A stretch of DNA of 64,000 nt from Amblyomma americanum. Taxonomy: Eukaryota; Arthropoda; Arachnida; Ixodida; Ixodidae. The notes below the pieces were generated by a model. It saw only the letters and a list, made by a program, of their open reading frames with translations. It was not told the DNA's origin and did no database searches. Each line of letters starts with the position of its first letter. Within the stretch, counting starts at the first letter, position 1. Shown here in pieces: positions 9,869 to 20,821 of this stretch. The DNA lies in the NCBI RefSeq assembly GCF_052857255.1, contig NC_135507.1:71249721-71313720 (forward strand), read 5' to 3'. Both the position numbers and the translations under genes were made by a program.

Positions 9869-12081
9869 CAGAATAGACCGCTTATAACGTAAGTTGTGGG
9901 AGTTCCGAATATCCGCGCTATAAGCGGTACCGCGTTATAACCAAAACATCGTGTTTTTAAGCTCTCAGGCATGCCAAACGGGCTACCTACCTTTAAAACA
10001 CAATTTATTGCACATTTCACACACGCACACACACACAAAACAATTGCAACTGAGCATCAAGAGTGTTTGCATCGAAAGTGCATTACGAGCGGAAGAATGC
10101 GGTGATTTTCGTCTGGCGGTGTTTTTTAACTGCAGTTCGAACGATTTCGTCCTCAACAAGACTTAAATACTGAAGCGCTTTGTCGCTCAAACTGTTTTTT
10201 GCGCAGTACATTTTCACTTTGCTCAGGTATTCGAGCGCGTCCTTGCATGGCACATCTGGCATTGGGTCGACATCGTCCTCCCCGTCCGATTCATCATCGG
10301 TCGCAAGCTCCACGCCACTGCGCACCGCTGCGACAATCGCATCATCCGTGCTCGCTTCCTCGCAGACAACCAGCTCATTTTCATCAGCACTGACGTAGTC
10401 TTCGAAAGTGTCTGTTGCGGAAACGATGTTTCCCTCAACGAGGCCGGACCACACGTCGTCAGTGCTGACTGCCTCATCGACGACGTCGCTCTCCTCATCA
10501 GCTCCAACTTCGGCGTTACGTACGAAGCCAGCCCTCCGAAAGCACTTGCTTACTGTTTGAGCTTTCACTTGCCACCACGAAGCAACAATCATGTCAATTG
10601 CACCCCTTAAATGCACCTTAAGGGGCTGCTGCTGCTGCATGTTCAGCAGAACTCTCTCACAAATTCTTTTCTTGTAGAGTGCCTTAACAGTGGCGATGAC
10701 GCCCTGGTCAAGGGGCTGACTTTTGGCGGTAGTATTCGCTGGCAAAAATTTCAAATTGACAGCAGTCAACCTGGGCTGAATGTTATGAGCTGTGCAGTTA
10801 TCAAGGATGAGCACAACCCGCCGCTTCTCTGCCACCATATCCTCATCAAATTTGCAAAGCCAGCTCGTAAAAAGCTCTTGCGTCATCCACGCTTTCTTGT
10901 TCGCTTTATACGTTACTGGCAGGTACTCACGCTTTTTGAAACAACGCGGCCTCGCCGATTTGCCAATGACGAACAGGCGACGCTTATCGGTGCCGTCCAT
11001 ATTAGCGCAAAACAAAACAGTCACACGCTCCTTTGAAGACTTGCGGCCCGAGCAGGGTTCGCCTTTCAGCGCGAGAGTACGGTTGGGCAGCAGGTTATAA
11101 AATAAGCCTGCTTCGTCGGCATTATAAATGTCTCTGTCCATATACGTCGAGAGAATGGTTCCTAAATTTAAGCGGAGCCAGACTGCGATGGTCTCGTCGT
11201 TCACCTCTCCGCTTTCACCGCACACAGCTTTGCAGCTGATGCCATGGCGGTCCTTGAAGCGCTGTATCCATCCGTTAAGGGGGTTGAAGTCATTGTGGCC
11301 TAAAAGAGCACCCAGGCACCTAGCTTTTTGCTGGAGCATCGGGCCACTTACCGGTATGCTCTGAGCCCTAACTTCTTTAAACCATCTGAAGAGCGCTGCG
11401 TCCACGTCCTCGTACTTCGATGCACGAATTCTCTTCCGCGACAGCGAACTAGAATCTTGCCGCAGTTGCTGCCGCACCTTGTCCCGATTTTTAAAGATTG
11501 TCGACACAGTTGTGTCCGATATGCCGTACTTTGCAGCCACCGCTGCCTTCTTCAGCCCGCTCTCAATGTCCTTGATAGCGCACTCCTTCGTTTCAAGCGG
11601 TAATGCTTTCCGCTTCTTCACGACGCTTGAAGACGCCGACGACATGGCAGCAGAAGCAGAGAGCACGACAAGCACGCATTGAACGCAACAAAGAAACTGT
11701 TGGAAAAAAAAAAAAACGACAGCAGCGCGACTGCTTCTACCCCGCACTCTGTTCAGCGCATGCCCGGATTGGGCGCTGCCAGCATGACGTACGCGCCTCC
11801 CCTTCCTTCGGACTCTTCGAGGCCGCCGGGTCCGCCTGCTCTTCTCCCTCTCTCTCGCTCTTCTCTTTTCGTCGCGCGCGTCCCGCGGTGTGTCTGCTGC
11901 GCGGGCTGCACCCTTCGCCTGCCAAAAACCGCGCTTTAACCGGTATTCTGGTTTTCGCGCCCGCGTATTAAGCGGTCTGCCTATATATTGAGTTCTATGG
12001 CAGGAATACCGGTGGTCAGAAAAACCCGCGTTATAACCGGTTCCGCTCTAAAAGCGGTTACGCTATAAGTGGTCTCCACTG
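9869..12081 (-). mobile_element. full-length Tigger/pogo transposon
   Basis: Ends: CAGAATAGACCGCTTATAAC on the left and, reverse-complemented, CAGTGGAGACCACTTATAGC on the right. Both are flanked by TA. Length is 2213 bp. Both subterminal regions repeat the word 'cgttataac' or close variants several times, which are likely transposase binding sites. The interior codes for one apparently complete transposase on the minus strand (10083-11645). The element interrupts an RTE LINE tail (9779-9868 / 12082-12518). With both termini and an open gene it looks recent. Confidence 0.9.
10083..11645 (-). CDS. Tigger-like (pogo) transposase, intact
   Basis: The product of about 520 residues is a DNA-cutting and joining enzyme of the Tc1/mariner-pogo group. 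I chose the ATG at 11645 (MSSASSSVVKKRKALPLETK); the frame is open further upstream but has no better ATG. Residues about 10-60 are a CENP-B-type helix-turn-helix (AAKYGISDTTVSTIFKNR). About 75-145 are the second, Tc5-type DNA-binding domain (DVDAALFRWFKE ... GWIQRFKDRHGI). About 175-360 are the DDE_1 core, with acidic residues in YNADEAGLFY, VVLILDNCTAH and SQPLDQGVI. The last two aspartates are separated by 30 residues (DD30D), as in pogo/Tigger. The C-terminus ends TKITAFFRS, the usual ending type of this family. No stop or frameshift is visible. Confidence 0.9.
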   Translation of the reverse strand: MSSASSSVVKKRKALPLETKECAIKDIESGLKKAAVAAKYGISDTTVSTIFKNRDKVRQQLRQDSSSLSRKRIRASKYEDVDAALFRWFKEVRAQSIPVSGPMLQQKARCLGALLGHNDFNPLNGWIQRFKDRHGISCKAVCGESGEVNDETIAVWLRLNLGTILSTYMDRDIYNADEAGLFYNLLPNRTLALKGEPCSGRKSSKERVTVLFCANMDGTDKRRLFVIGKSARPRCFKKREYLPVTYKANKKAWMTQELFTSWLCKFDEDMVAEKRRVVLILDNCTAHNIQPRLTAVNLKFLPANTTAKSQPLDQGVIATVKALYKKRICERVLLNMQQQQPLKVHLRGAIDMIVASWWQVKAQTVSKCFRRAGFVRNAEVGADEESDVVDEAVSTDDVWSGLVEGNIVSATDTFEDYVSADENELVVCEEASTDDAIVAAVRSGVELATDDESDGEDDVDPMPDVPCKDALEYLSKVKMYCAKNSLSDKALQYLSLVEDEIVRTAVKKHRQTKITAFFRS

Positions 12082-12518
12082 TACCATGTCCCCGTAAACT
12101 TGGGTGACCACGTAAATTTCTGCTGCCACCTGCTACGCTTGTCTTCTCTTGGAATCCACTCCGTTACCATTAAGGACCAGCATTTATATTGCCTTCACAT
12201 TACACTATCTGCCCAAGCCCATTTTTTTTCTTCTTGATTTCGACTAGGATGTTGTTAACATGCATTTGTTCCCTCAGCCACTGTGCCCGCCTCCAGTCTC
12301 TTAACATTACACCTATCAATTTTCTTTCCATAGCTCGCTGCAGTGTCCTTAACTTGAGAAGAACCCTTTCGTTAGCTTCCACGTTTCTGCCCCGTAGTTG
12401 AGTACTGGTGAGATACAGCTGTTGTATACTTTTCTCTTGTGAAATATTGGTAAACTGCCATTCATGATCTGAGAAAACCCATCGTGTCTGCTCCTCGCAA
12501 TTGTTCTTCGTCTAGCAA
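12082..12518 (-). mobile_element. RTE LINE 3' end, coding part
   Basis: The minus strand encodes the C-terminus of an RTE reverse transcriptase: PVLNYGAETWKLTK near 12420-12480, LRTLQRAMERKLIGVMLRD near 12320-12380, then WIPRED close to the 3' tail. It continues the tail piece at 9779-9868 once the Tigger is removed. The 5' part is missing: at 12519 it joins another Tigger remnant. Such 5' truncation is normal for LINEs. Confidence 0.8.
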
Positions 12519-13170
12519 GAGTGGAACCCCGATTATACGACTTTCTCGGGACCACGAAAAAGCGTCGTAAAATGAGGGCATCGTAAAATCCCAACATAAA
12601 TTATGCCTTTAAACATACTACTTTTTTCGCGCGACGAATTTACGAGAAACTTCAATGTAAACTACAAACATACGCTTAGAAATCAAAATTACCAAAAAAA
12701 GTAAATGCGATAAGAATTAATGCTGCAGTACAGGTACCAATCATGCTTTATTCAAATGGACCTTTTTGGCACTCCATTGCCCACTGCCGTGATTCCCGCC
12801 AGCCGGTGTGAACTTTAAAAAAAGTCGGTCAGTTTCTTTCGGACCTTAGTTGATAAATGCGGTAAGAATTAATGCTGCAGTACACGTAGCAATCATGCTT
12901 TATTCAAACAGAGCTTTCAGGCACACCATTGCCCACTGCCGCGATTCCCGCCAGCCGGCGCGAACTTTAAAAAAAGTCTGTCAGTTTCTTGCGGACCTTA
13001 TTTGATCCGTGAACTTGCAAAAGCTTTCACTCGTGTTGGGCAACGTCCAAAAGGAGGTCCTCTGCGGCGTTGTGTGAACATCTCAGATGAAGTTCCGGAT
13101 GCTGTCAATGTGCCGTAGCACCTCGGCGAACGTGGTAGGCACAGGCACGGCATCTGTGGCGTCATCGTCG
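12519..13170 (-). mobile_element. Tigger remnant with transposase C-terminus
   Basis: The left end resembles a Tigger terminus (GTGGAACCCCGATTATACGA). At 13040-13165 the minus strand encodes a transposase tail (VPTTFAEVLRHIDSIRNFI). The interior carries an imperfect tandem duplication of about 145 bp (12704-13000). The right side ends abruptly at about 13165-13170, where a gypsy integrase begins, so the catalytic part is missing. The junction could be a truncated insertion or a deletion. Confidence 0.6.
12704..13000. repeat. tandem duplication of about 145 bp
   Basis: Two direct copies share phrases such as 'agaattaatgctgcagtac', 'caatcatgctttattcaaa' and 'gattcccgccagccgg'. They differ at roughly one base in ten or fewer. 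The duplication lies inside the Tigger remnant and is not coding. Confidence 0.75.
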
Positions 13171-13629
13171 TTTTTTTGCTGACTTGTCGTAGTATTCCTT
13201 TGACAAGGTTTGCGCCGCCTTCATGTGGTTCTCTACAATATCTTTTGTTTTCGTGAGCCTCTGGAGGAGGTCGAGGACGTAGAAGACTACATTTGGGTTG
13301 TCGTCACTGCCCTCCCAAAGCCTGTGCTCTAATGGGGAGCAGATCTCAAGGCGAACATAGCGGGAATGCAGGCTTCCAGTCACAGTGACGCTCAAAGCAC
13401 AGGGCTCTCAATATTCGCCTCAGCACCAAGTGCATTCGCTCTACTAGCTTAGACTGTGGGTGATGGATGGAACTGTGCACCACTTTAATGCCGCATCTTT
13501 CCAAAAAAGTAGAAGTTAGGCAGCTGGTGAAGACGCTGCCATTGTCGCACTGAATCTCGGAAGGGAACCCGATGCGTGCGAGCATTGAGAGCAGAGCGTC
13601 TACGACCTGGGAGGAATTTAGCTCATTAA
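13165..13629 (-). pseudogene. gypsy D integrase, third segment
   Basis: This is the downstream part of the gypsy D integrase: PLNELNSSQVVDALLSMLAR, the second catalytic D in IQCDNGSVFTS, the E in HPQSKLVERMH, then the C-terminal helices (LLQRLTKTKDIVENHM ... YYDKSAKKRR). One frameshift separates the core from the C-terminal part near 13390. It joins the segment at 42959-43245 across a TTAA (13626-13629 and 42959-42962): removing the intervening 29.3 kb restores AVPLNELNSSQ. The left end is cut at about 13165 by a Tigger remnant, so the RT of this copy is lost. Confidence 0.85.
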
Positions 13630-13695
13630 GGGGAGATGCTACCCGAAGACACTTTTTCTTAAATACATAACCTGGAACAATGAAACTCTGGCTCC

Positions 13696-14290
13696 TGTTG
13701 CAAATGGGTTGCAAGCCCCAAGGGTAGCGTTGGCCTGGCGGCCTGGGGCACAGCTGGAAACATCCGAAGGTCCTGGCAAAGGATGAGTCGACTGCCAACA
13801 GAACAACTTGTTTATTCTAGCATCGCAAAAGAGCAGCCGGTCAGGTCGACCGAAGTGGAGAAACGGGCGACCACGTTACACGACGGAAGAAATCGAAGCC
13901 TCTCTCTTGGCGTCCGGGGCAGCTGCCTTTATACTCTCGGAGTCGAGGGCAAGAAGGAACGGCTCGGGATGAGGCGCACGAGACGGCGACGCACGGACAC
14001 GTTGAGACGAGAAGTGACACGTCCGCCGGGCCGGCGCCGGTCAGACCTCCTCGCCTCCCAGTTGGGGAGCTCCTCTCCCCGGCTGCCTCGCTTTGACAAG
14101 CGTGGGCACCAACATGCACACACGCACACGCACACACGAAGACACGTGGCAGTGAAACCTGCCTGGACGCGCTTGGCGGGAGGCGTTGCGGCATCGCTGA
14201 ACGGGCCAAAATGTCCGCCACTTTGAACGAAGCCCCGGCGTCCGTTGCATCCGCGCCGGCTATACCGCGCGTCGTAGGCGAAACGTAACA
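13696..14290 (-). repeat. gypsy A 3' LTR
   Basis: A 595-bp direct repeat, TG...CA ended. In element orientation it starts TGTTACGTTTCGCC and ends at TTGCAACA. It lies downstream of the pol stop at 14771, with about 480 bp of non-coding DNA between. It carries an AATAAA (TTTATT on +) near 13810. Confidence 0.95.
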
Positions 14291-14770
14291 GACCGCCCCG
14301 CTGGGAGAAGGAGATCCCGATGGTCAGGGGACTGCATCCGCTGTCTGGAGGGATGTCGCTCGATGATGCTCGTAATTGAAATCGGTCATCCCTCGGCGTT
14401 GCCTGAGCGCAGCGCACAGAGAAGGCCTCGTTCTCAGGTTCAGGTTCACACAGGACACTGCAAAGTGACTTCGGGAGAGTTGCCATTTTTGTTCTCGTTC
14501 CCAGCAAGCGTTAGAACTACGCCAAAACTCAACCGCTCAGTCAGCAAGCACGACACAACCCTCACTAAGCTCTGCCAGCCTCTTTCTCCTTTTTTACTAC
14601 TGCCTAGTTCCTTACAGTAGTCTAGCAGCACTCAGAACGCGTCCACAAATGAGAAAATTGCACTAGAAAGCACGTCATCACTTTGAAACACTAAACAAAA
14701 GCAATTTGTTAAATATCCTGCCTCAGGAAGAAAACGTCAGTAACAAACAACTTTGAGGCGGATTCCTACG

Positions 14771-17700
14771 TTAGGGGCCTCGACTTAAGCCATCGGCGTT
14801 ACCGTTGAGACTCCCCTTTTTGTTACGCACCTCAAAGGAATACTGTTGCAAAGCGAGGCTCCAGCGCAGGAGGCGGCCATTTTTAGGAGAGATGGTCTGC
14901 AGCCATTGGAGAGGGCAGTGATCCGTCTCAATGATAAACTCGAGCCGGCTAGGTAGCATGACAATTTCTGAACGGCCCACACGAGACACGCACACTCTTT
15001 CTCGGTGGCGCTGTACGCCTGCTCACGACAGGTCAGCTTACGACTAGCATACAGGACGGGGTGTTCCACTTCTCCATTTTCCCGTTGGCAAGTACAACGC
15101 CCATGCCTCGCTCTCTAGCATCGCACTGAACAACAAACCCTTTTGTGTAGTCTGACGATCGTAGCACAGGCTGGGCGCTCTTTAGGGTGCTAAAAGCTCT
15201 TTCCCTTGTCTCGTCCCAGACGACTGTTTGGGGCTCTGTTTTTCTTAGAGCATCCGTCAGGGGAGCCGCGATATCAGAGTACCTGGGGATGTACCTCTGA
15301 TAGTAGCCGGCGACACCTAAGAACGACCGAATATCGGTCTTCGTGCGCGGTTGCGGGAAGTCTCGCACAGCGGCACCTTTATTTCAGAGGGGCGGCGATG
15401 ACCCTGTCCAATCACGTGACCGAGGTAGACAACCTCGGCCTGTGCTAATTGGCACTTAGGAGCCTTGACTGTCAAGCCCGCTTCACGCAGGCTAGTTAGC
15501 ACTGCCCGCAAGTGTGCCATATGCTCAGACCAGGATGCGGAGAATATCGCTACGTCGTCTAAATACGGTAAAGCGAATTCTTCCTGTCCCCGCAACACTT
15601 TGTCCATGAGGCTTGAAATGCATTATGGCGCGTTCTTCAATCCAAAACTCAAAACTTTAGGACCGAATGTTCCCATTGGTGAAATGACCGCCGTATACCT
15701 ACTAGCCTCTTTTGTAAGTGGAACCTGCCAATAACCCTTGACAAGGTCTAGGGTGGAAATAAACTGAGCACTACTAACTTTCTCAAGGCGCTCCTCGATG
15801 TTAGGGACCGGATAAATTTGATCCTTAGTGATGGAATTAAGCCTGCGGTAGTCGACGCAAGGACGAGGTTTCTTGCCAGGTACCTCAACTAAAATCAAAG
15901 GGGAGGTATAATCACTCTCACCCGCCTCAATAACACCGAGCTGTAGCATTTTCTTTTCCTCAGCCTCCATAATATCGCGCTGGCGGGGTGACACCCGGTA
16001 CACCTTGGATCGTACTGGCTCTGGGGAGGTAAGTTCTATTTCATGAGTAAGGACAGAAGTCCTACCAGGCCTTTCAGAGAACTGACCTTGAAACTCTTGT
16101 AAGAGTTGGTGTAGTTCAGTTTTCTGCTCAGGCAACAGCGGTGCTTTACTGTTTAAGTCACTAATGACCTGATCGGTGTCTTCCCTGTTCGTCACTGAGC
16201 CTAGTCCCGGAAGCTCGACCGGAAGCTCTTCGGGAACGTTTACCATCATACACACCACTGCTTCCCGTTGTCTATAGGGTTTGAGCAGATTACAGTGGTA
16301 AACTTGCTGTGCTTTCCGTTTTCCTGGCAGACTCACCATGTAGTTAATGTCCGGCAGTTTTTGAACAATCCATGCTGGGCCCTCCCACTGCACGTCGAGT
16401 TTGTTTTTTAGCGATGTCTGCAATATCATTACCTCATCGCCCACTTCAAAACGACGGGCCCTGGCTGTCCGATCATAATAAACCTTGGCCCTCTGCTGGG
16501 CCTTTGCCATTGCTTCACCTGACAACTCCTGTGCCCTTCTTAAGCGTTCGAGGAGCCTAAGCACGTACTCGACCACGACTGGGTCGTCGCCCCTGCCTTC
16601 CCACGAGTCTTGAAGCATGCGAAGCGGAGACCGCAGCGAGCGACCGTACACCAGCTCAGCTGGCGAAAACCCCGTAGCCGCATGCAGCACGGTCCTTAAT
16701 GCAAACATCACCCCAGGCAGACACAGCTCCCAATCAGTTTGTTGTTCAAAACACAATGCTCTCAACACGCGCTTCATGACGGAGTGGAGCTTCTCAACGG
16801 AATCCGACTGTGGGTGGTACACTGAGCTGTGTAACAGCTTTACCCCACATCTTTCGAGAAAGGCTGTCGTCAAAGCGCTAGTAAACACTGTGCCCTGATC
16901 TGACTGGATTTCCGCAGGAAAACCAACCCGCGCAAATATGGACAGTAGTGCATTGACTATCTCAACTGAGCTGAGTTCTTTAAGCGGCACTGTTTCAGGG
17001 AACTTTGTCGCTGGGCAGATCACAGTCAAAATGTGTCTGTACCCCGTGGCTGTTACCGGCAGAGGTCCCACTGTATCCATAACGAGTCGTCTAAAAGGCT
17101 CCGTAATGATAGGTACCAACTTCAACGGCGCCCTCGATTTGTCCCCTGGTTTGCCAACCCGCTGACAGGTGTCACATGTCCTCACAAAGTGTTCTGTGTC
17201 ACGAAAACACCCTGGCCAATAGTACTCTCGCAAGAGACGGTCCTTAGTCTTAACTCCTAGGTGTCCGGACCACGAACCCCCATGCGACAAGCGCAACAGA
17301 TCCTGACGGTAGCACTGAGGCACGATAGCCGATCGAACTCCACTCCCCTGCGGTCTAGATACTTCCGGTACAGGACCCCACCTCTTTCCACAAAACAAGC
17401 ATTTTTCTTGGCGATACCTTCCTTGACATTGCAGCGCATGTTTTCTAGGCTGCCATCCTTCTTTTTGCTCGGCTATCAAAGCCGACCGGCTGACTTTTAG
17501 CAACCTATTAAGTCCATCTGACGTAGGCGCGATGAGCAAATCTGCAGATAGCTCTTCTAACTTTTCCGTGTCGGGCATTTCCTCTCCAGTATCTGGTGCC
17601 TTCAACGCTACAGGCTCAATTTTATTCAGTTCGGACGTGCTCTGAATATCATTATGATCCATAGCGCAGCAACAAAACAGGGGACAAACACAAGCGCTAA

Positions 17701-19379
17701 CTTCCACTGCAGCTTTATTTGGTGCACACAGAATTTATACAAGAAGTAACGAATGATACCAATGTTTTGTTGCTGCGCTATGGATCATAACGCATACTTA
17801 CTAGCCCGAACCATCACCTTGTTAAGTCTGAATATCAGCTTGCTGCGCCTCCGACCCTTTCTCATTGTTCGACAACGTCGGCCCCGCAACTATCACCTTT
17901 GCAGCGAGCTCCCGAACTCTCGATCTGGTTAAGGCCTGAACGCTAGCCTCACCAAACAAAAGCCCCTTCTTGCGCTGGAGGCGATCGGACCTGTTCGAAA
18001 ATAGGTACGGGTACTGGGGGGGCAGCATAGATGACCCTGCGGCCTCAGTCTCAAGTGCTCCGAAAGGTCCTTCAATAAGCACTTTTGCTACGGGCAGACA
18101 CACGCTATGAGCTTCCACGGCTTGCTTGATCCATGCACACTCGCCCGTGAACATATCGGGTTCTACATAAGAGGGGTGAACTACATCCATTGTAGCTGCG
18201 GAATCACGAAGCACTCGGCACTCTTTCCCGTTCACGAGGAAGTCTCGCATGTAAGGCTCGAGAAGCTTCATGTTCCCGTCAGTGCTGCATAATGACAAAA
18301 ACACGACTTTTGTTTTTGTTTCTGGACACTGCGCCGAAAAGTGACCCGGCTTCTGGCACGTATAACACGCGCGCTTGCCTCGTCTCGAACCGCTTTCTGC
18401 ATTCTGCTTCGGCTGCCGCCGTCTCCTTACGTTCGGTCGGACTGCTTTCAATCGCATCCGCACTACGTGTGTCCCCCCTTGCTCTCATGGGTGTGAACTT
18501 CGGCCTCTCAGACTTGGAGCCAAATTCACGCTTTTGACCGTCCTTAGCTCCGCGAGCCCGCCGCGTCACAAACTGCTCGGCTAGCTCGGCGGCTTTAGCC
18601 ACTGTACTAACGTCTGGCCTATCCAAGACCCAGTACCGCACGTTCTCAGGTAACCGACTATAAAACTGTTCCAGCCCGAAACACTGCAGAATTTTCTCGT
18701 GGTCACCAAACGCTTTCTCTTCTTTGAGCCACTCCTGCATGTTTGACATAAGCCTGTAGGCAAACTCTGTATATGACTCACTTCTGCCTTTTTCATTTTC
18801 CCGAAACTTCCGACGGAACGCCTCCGCTGACAGCCTGTACTTTTTTAGCAGACTCGATTTCACTTGGTCGAAATCCTCTGCCTCCTCTCTCTTCAAGCGA
18901 GCGACTACGTCGGCCGCCTCGCCGGGTAACAAAGTGAGCAAGCGCTGTGGCCGCGTTTCCCGAGAGAACCCCTGCTTCTCGCACGTTCGCTCAAAGTTAA
19001 CCAGGAACAAACCAATGTCCTCTCCAAGCTTAAACGGCCGCATCAGGTCAGTCATTTTGAACGATACTCGTTCTCCTGCACCGTGTGCCTCACTTCCATT
19101 ACGAGCGCGTTCCATCTCTACCTCGAGACGCTTCATTTCCAAAGCCTGTCTATGGTCGCACTCTTCTTTCTCTTTATCTTTTTGTTCTTTACGTTCGCGC
19201 TCCTGTCTTTTCGCCCTCTCCTCAATGGTCTCAAGGCATTCCGACAGCTCGTCATCCTCAGCCTCCAACTCAAGAGTAGCCCTTAGCAGTTCTGGTTTTC
19301 TTAGTTTGTCTGAGACATCCAGACCCAACTCTCTTGCAAGCTCCAGCAATTTCGGTTTGCGCAACGACTTCCAATCCAT
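14771..19379 (-). pseudogene. gypsy A gag-pol, disrupted
   Basis: The frame starts at ATG 19379 (MDWKSLRKPKLLELARELGL). Gag has a coiled coil and a retrotransposon gag domain (GLFLVNFERTCEKQGF). A 2-nt deletion near 18370, relative to gypsy B, breaks the zinc knuckle. The protease-like region (RDSAATMDVVH) follows. A Penelope fragment interrupts the frame at 17651-17826. Small indels spoil the linker near 17300-17460. Integrase (HGGSWSGHLGVK, DTVGPLP, SDQGTVFTS) then precedes RT (PRPCVDYRRLNS). A nonsense codon near 15622 stops RT before YLDD, and another indel lies near 15385. RNase H (ATEKECACLVWAVQ) ends at 14771. The domain order matches gypsy B, integrase before RT. Confidence 0.92.
17651..17826. 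mobile_element. short Penelope-like insert in gypsy A
   Basis: These 176 bp are absent from the sister copy gypsy B. The 10-bp word TCTGAATATC flanks both sides (17641-17650 and 17827-17836), a clear target duplication. The insert starts ATTATGATCCATAGCGCAGC and a perfect inverted copy of about 28 bp lies at roughly 17762-17790. A stretch 'caagcgctaacttccactg' followed by 'tttattt' resembles the junction region of tick Penelope elements (compare 62640-62680). The family assignment is inference. Confidence 0.7.
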
Positions 19380-19674
19380 GGCTGCTCCGAATTCTGCTTT
19401 CTCTACTGCCTACTATTGTCTTGTTGCAAACTAACCCGGCAGAAACGACAACCACAATTACCAGCTCTGTTTCTGACACTAACAAAAGCCTGGCAAAATT
19501 CAGAAGAAGAAAGTCCCGCACTCACCAAACCTCGCAGCCAAGAATTCAGTGCAGTCGTTCCGCTGCAGGCGACCAGTCATCACACAGGGCTCGTTGCACT
19601 GCTCCCGGATGGTCGTTGTGCTGCTCAGCATACAGTCGACCGCATATCTTCGCTGCTGGCCTCCGTTGTCGCGA

Positions 19675-19692
19675 TCCCACCGCTGGCAACCA
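19675..19692 (-). promoter_or_regulatory. gypsy A primer binding site (tRNA-Leu-like)
   Basis: Two bases inside the 5' LTR the minus strand reads TGGTTGCCAGCGGTGGGA. It begins with TGG, the complement of tRNA 3' CCA, and resembles the 3' end of a tRNA-Leu with small differences. The same site lies at 52244-52261 in gypsy B. Confidence 0.55.
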
Positions 19693-19694
19693 GT

Positions 19695-20289
19695 TGTTGC
19701 AAATGGGTCGCAAGCCCCAAGGGTAGCATTGGCCTGGCGGCCTGGGGCACAGCTGGAAACATCCGAAGGTCCTGGCAAAGGATGAGTCGACTGCCAACAG
19801 AACAACTTGTTTATTCTAGCATCGCAAAAGAGCAGCCGGTCAGGTCGACTGAAGTGGAGAAACGGGCGACCACGTTACTCGACGGAAGAAATCGAAGCCT
19901 CTCTCTTGGCGTCCGGGGCAGCTGCCTTTATACTCTCGGAGTCGAGGGCAAGAAGGAACGGCTCGGGATGAGGCGCATGAGACGGCGACGCACGGACATG
20001 TTGAGACGAGAAGTGATGCATCCGCCGGGCCGGTGCCGGTCAGACCTCCTCGCCTCCCAGTTGGGGAGCTCCTCTCCCCGGCTGCCTCGCTTTGACAAGC
20101 GTGGGCACCAACATGCACACACACACACGCACACACGAAGACACGTGGCATTGAAACCTGCCTGGACGCGCTTGGCGGGAGGCGTTGCGGCAGCGCTGAA
20201 CGGGCCAAAATGTCCACCACTTTGAACGAAGCCCCGGCGTCCGTTGCATCCGCGCCGGCTATACCGTGCGTCGTAGGCGAAACGTAACA
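19695..20289 (-). repeat. gypsy A 5' LTR
   Basis: A 595-bp LTR that drives the element in minus orientation. A TATA-like box (TATAAAG) lies at 19926-19932 and the AATAAA signal lies downstream near 19810, which suggests U3-R-U5 boundaries. It is followed by the primer binding site at 19675-19692. Confidence 0.92.
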
Positions 20290-20821
20290 CTCCTTATAGA
20301 GTTTTTTAGGCTGATTTCAAATATATATTTAGTTTTATTGCAAGTTTCAGTTTTTGTTCTGTACTATGACAAAGTGCAAAATATAAGCCTTTTTGCCCCC
20401 ACCCCCCCTTTCCATAATTAAACTTCCATAATTTTGAACCACCCATGGTTCATATTCTTCCACTTGCACTATAGAATGCCAATAACTAAGTAAGAAGAGC
20501 ACATAAAATACCATATACACATGAAAAATTGGTACTTGGGAAGTCTCCAATACCCACACCCCTGTAAGTGTTTTCTTGAAATTTGTCACATATATATAAA
20601 CAATATTGACATTTAAATGAGAGAACAGCACTCCTCACACCTTACAGAAAATGTGGGTAAAATTTCACCCAGATCCGAGCACGAGAAGTACCAAAATAAA
20701 AGGGGGCAAAGTCGAAAACGGGCCAGAAATTGCATTTTGAGAAAAACGAATTTGAAGGCCTGAAATGTGATTAAAATTGCACAAGAAAAGAGTCAAACTG
20801 TCCTTTCAGCAGCCACTGCCA
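20290..20821. other. T1 3' non-coding region
   Basis: AT-rich DNA between gypsy A and the T1 transposase stop. No gene. Poly-A and poly-T rich stretches resemble the long 3' untranslated regions of the other T copies. It is continuous with 13630-13691 once gypsy A is removed. Confidence 0.6.

Larger units (their letters stand above)
13696..20289 (-). mobile_element. gypsy A, full-length Gmr1-like retrotransposon (dead)
   Basis: A complete element of 6594 bp with two 595-bp LTRs. The target duplication is CTCC (13692-13695 and 20290-20293). The LTRs differ at 15 positions by my reading (about 2.5%), so it is the oldest of the three full gypsy copies here. The internal region encodes gag, protease-like, integrase, RT and RNase H in that order on the minus strand, with several frameshifts, a nonsense codon and a 176-bp foreign insert. 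It inserted into the 3' part of the T1/T4 block, next to the block's left terminus. Gypsy B (46382-52811) is a close relative. Confidence 0.95.

Noticed and set aside
14115..14140. CA dinucleotide run in the LTRs as a host microsatellite
   Set aside because: It is part of all four gypsy A/B LTRs, so it moved with the element.
13783..14620. Open frames on both strands across the gypsy A 3' LTR and adjoining DNA
   Set aside because: GC-rich LTR sequence gives long chance frames; the same frames appear in every LTR copy of this family.
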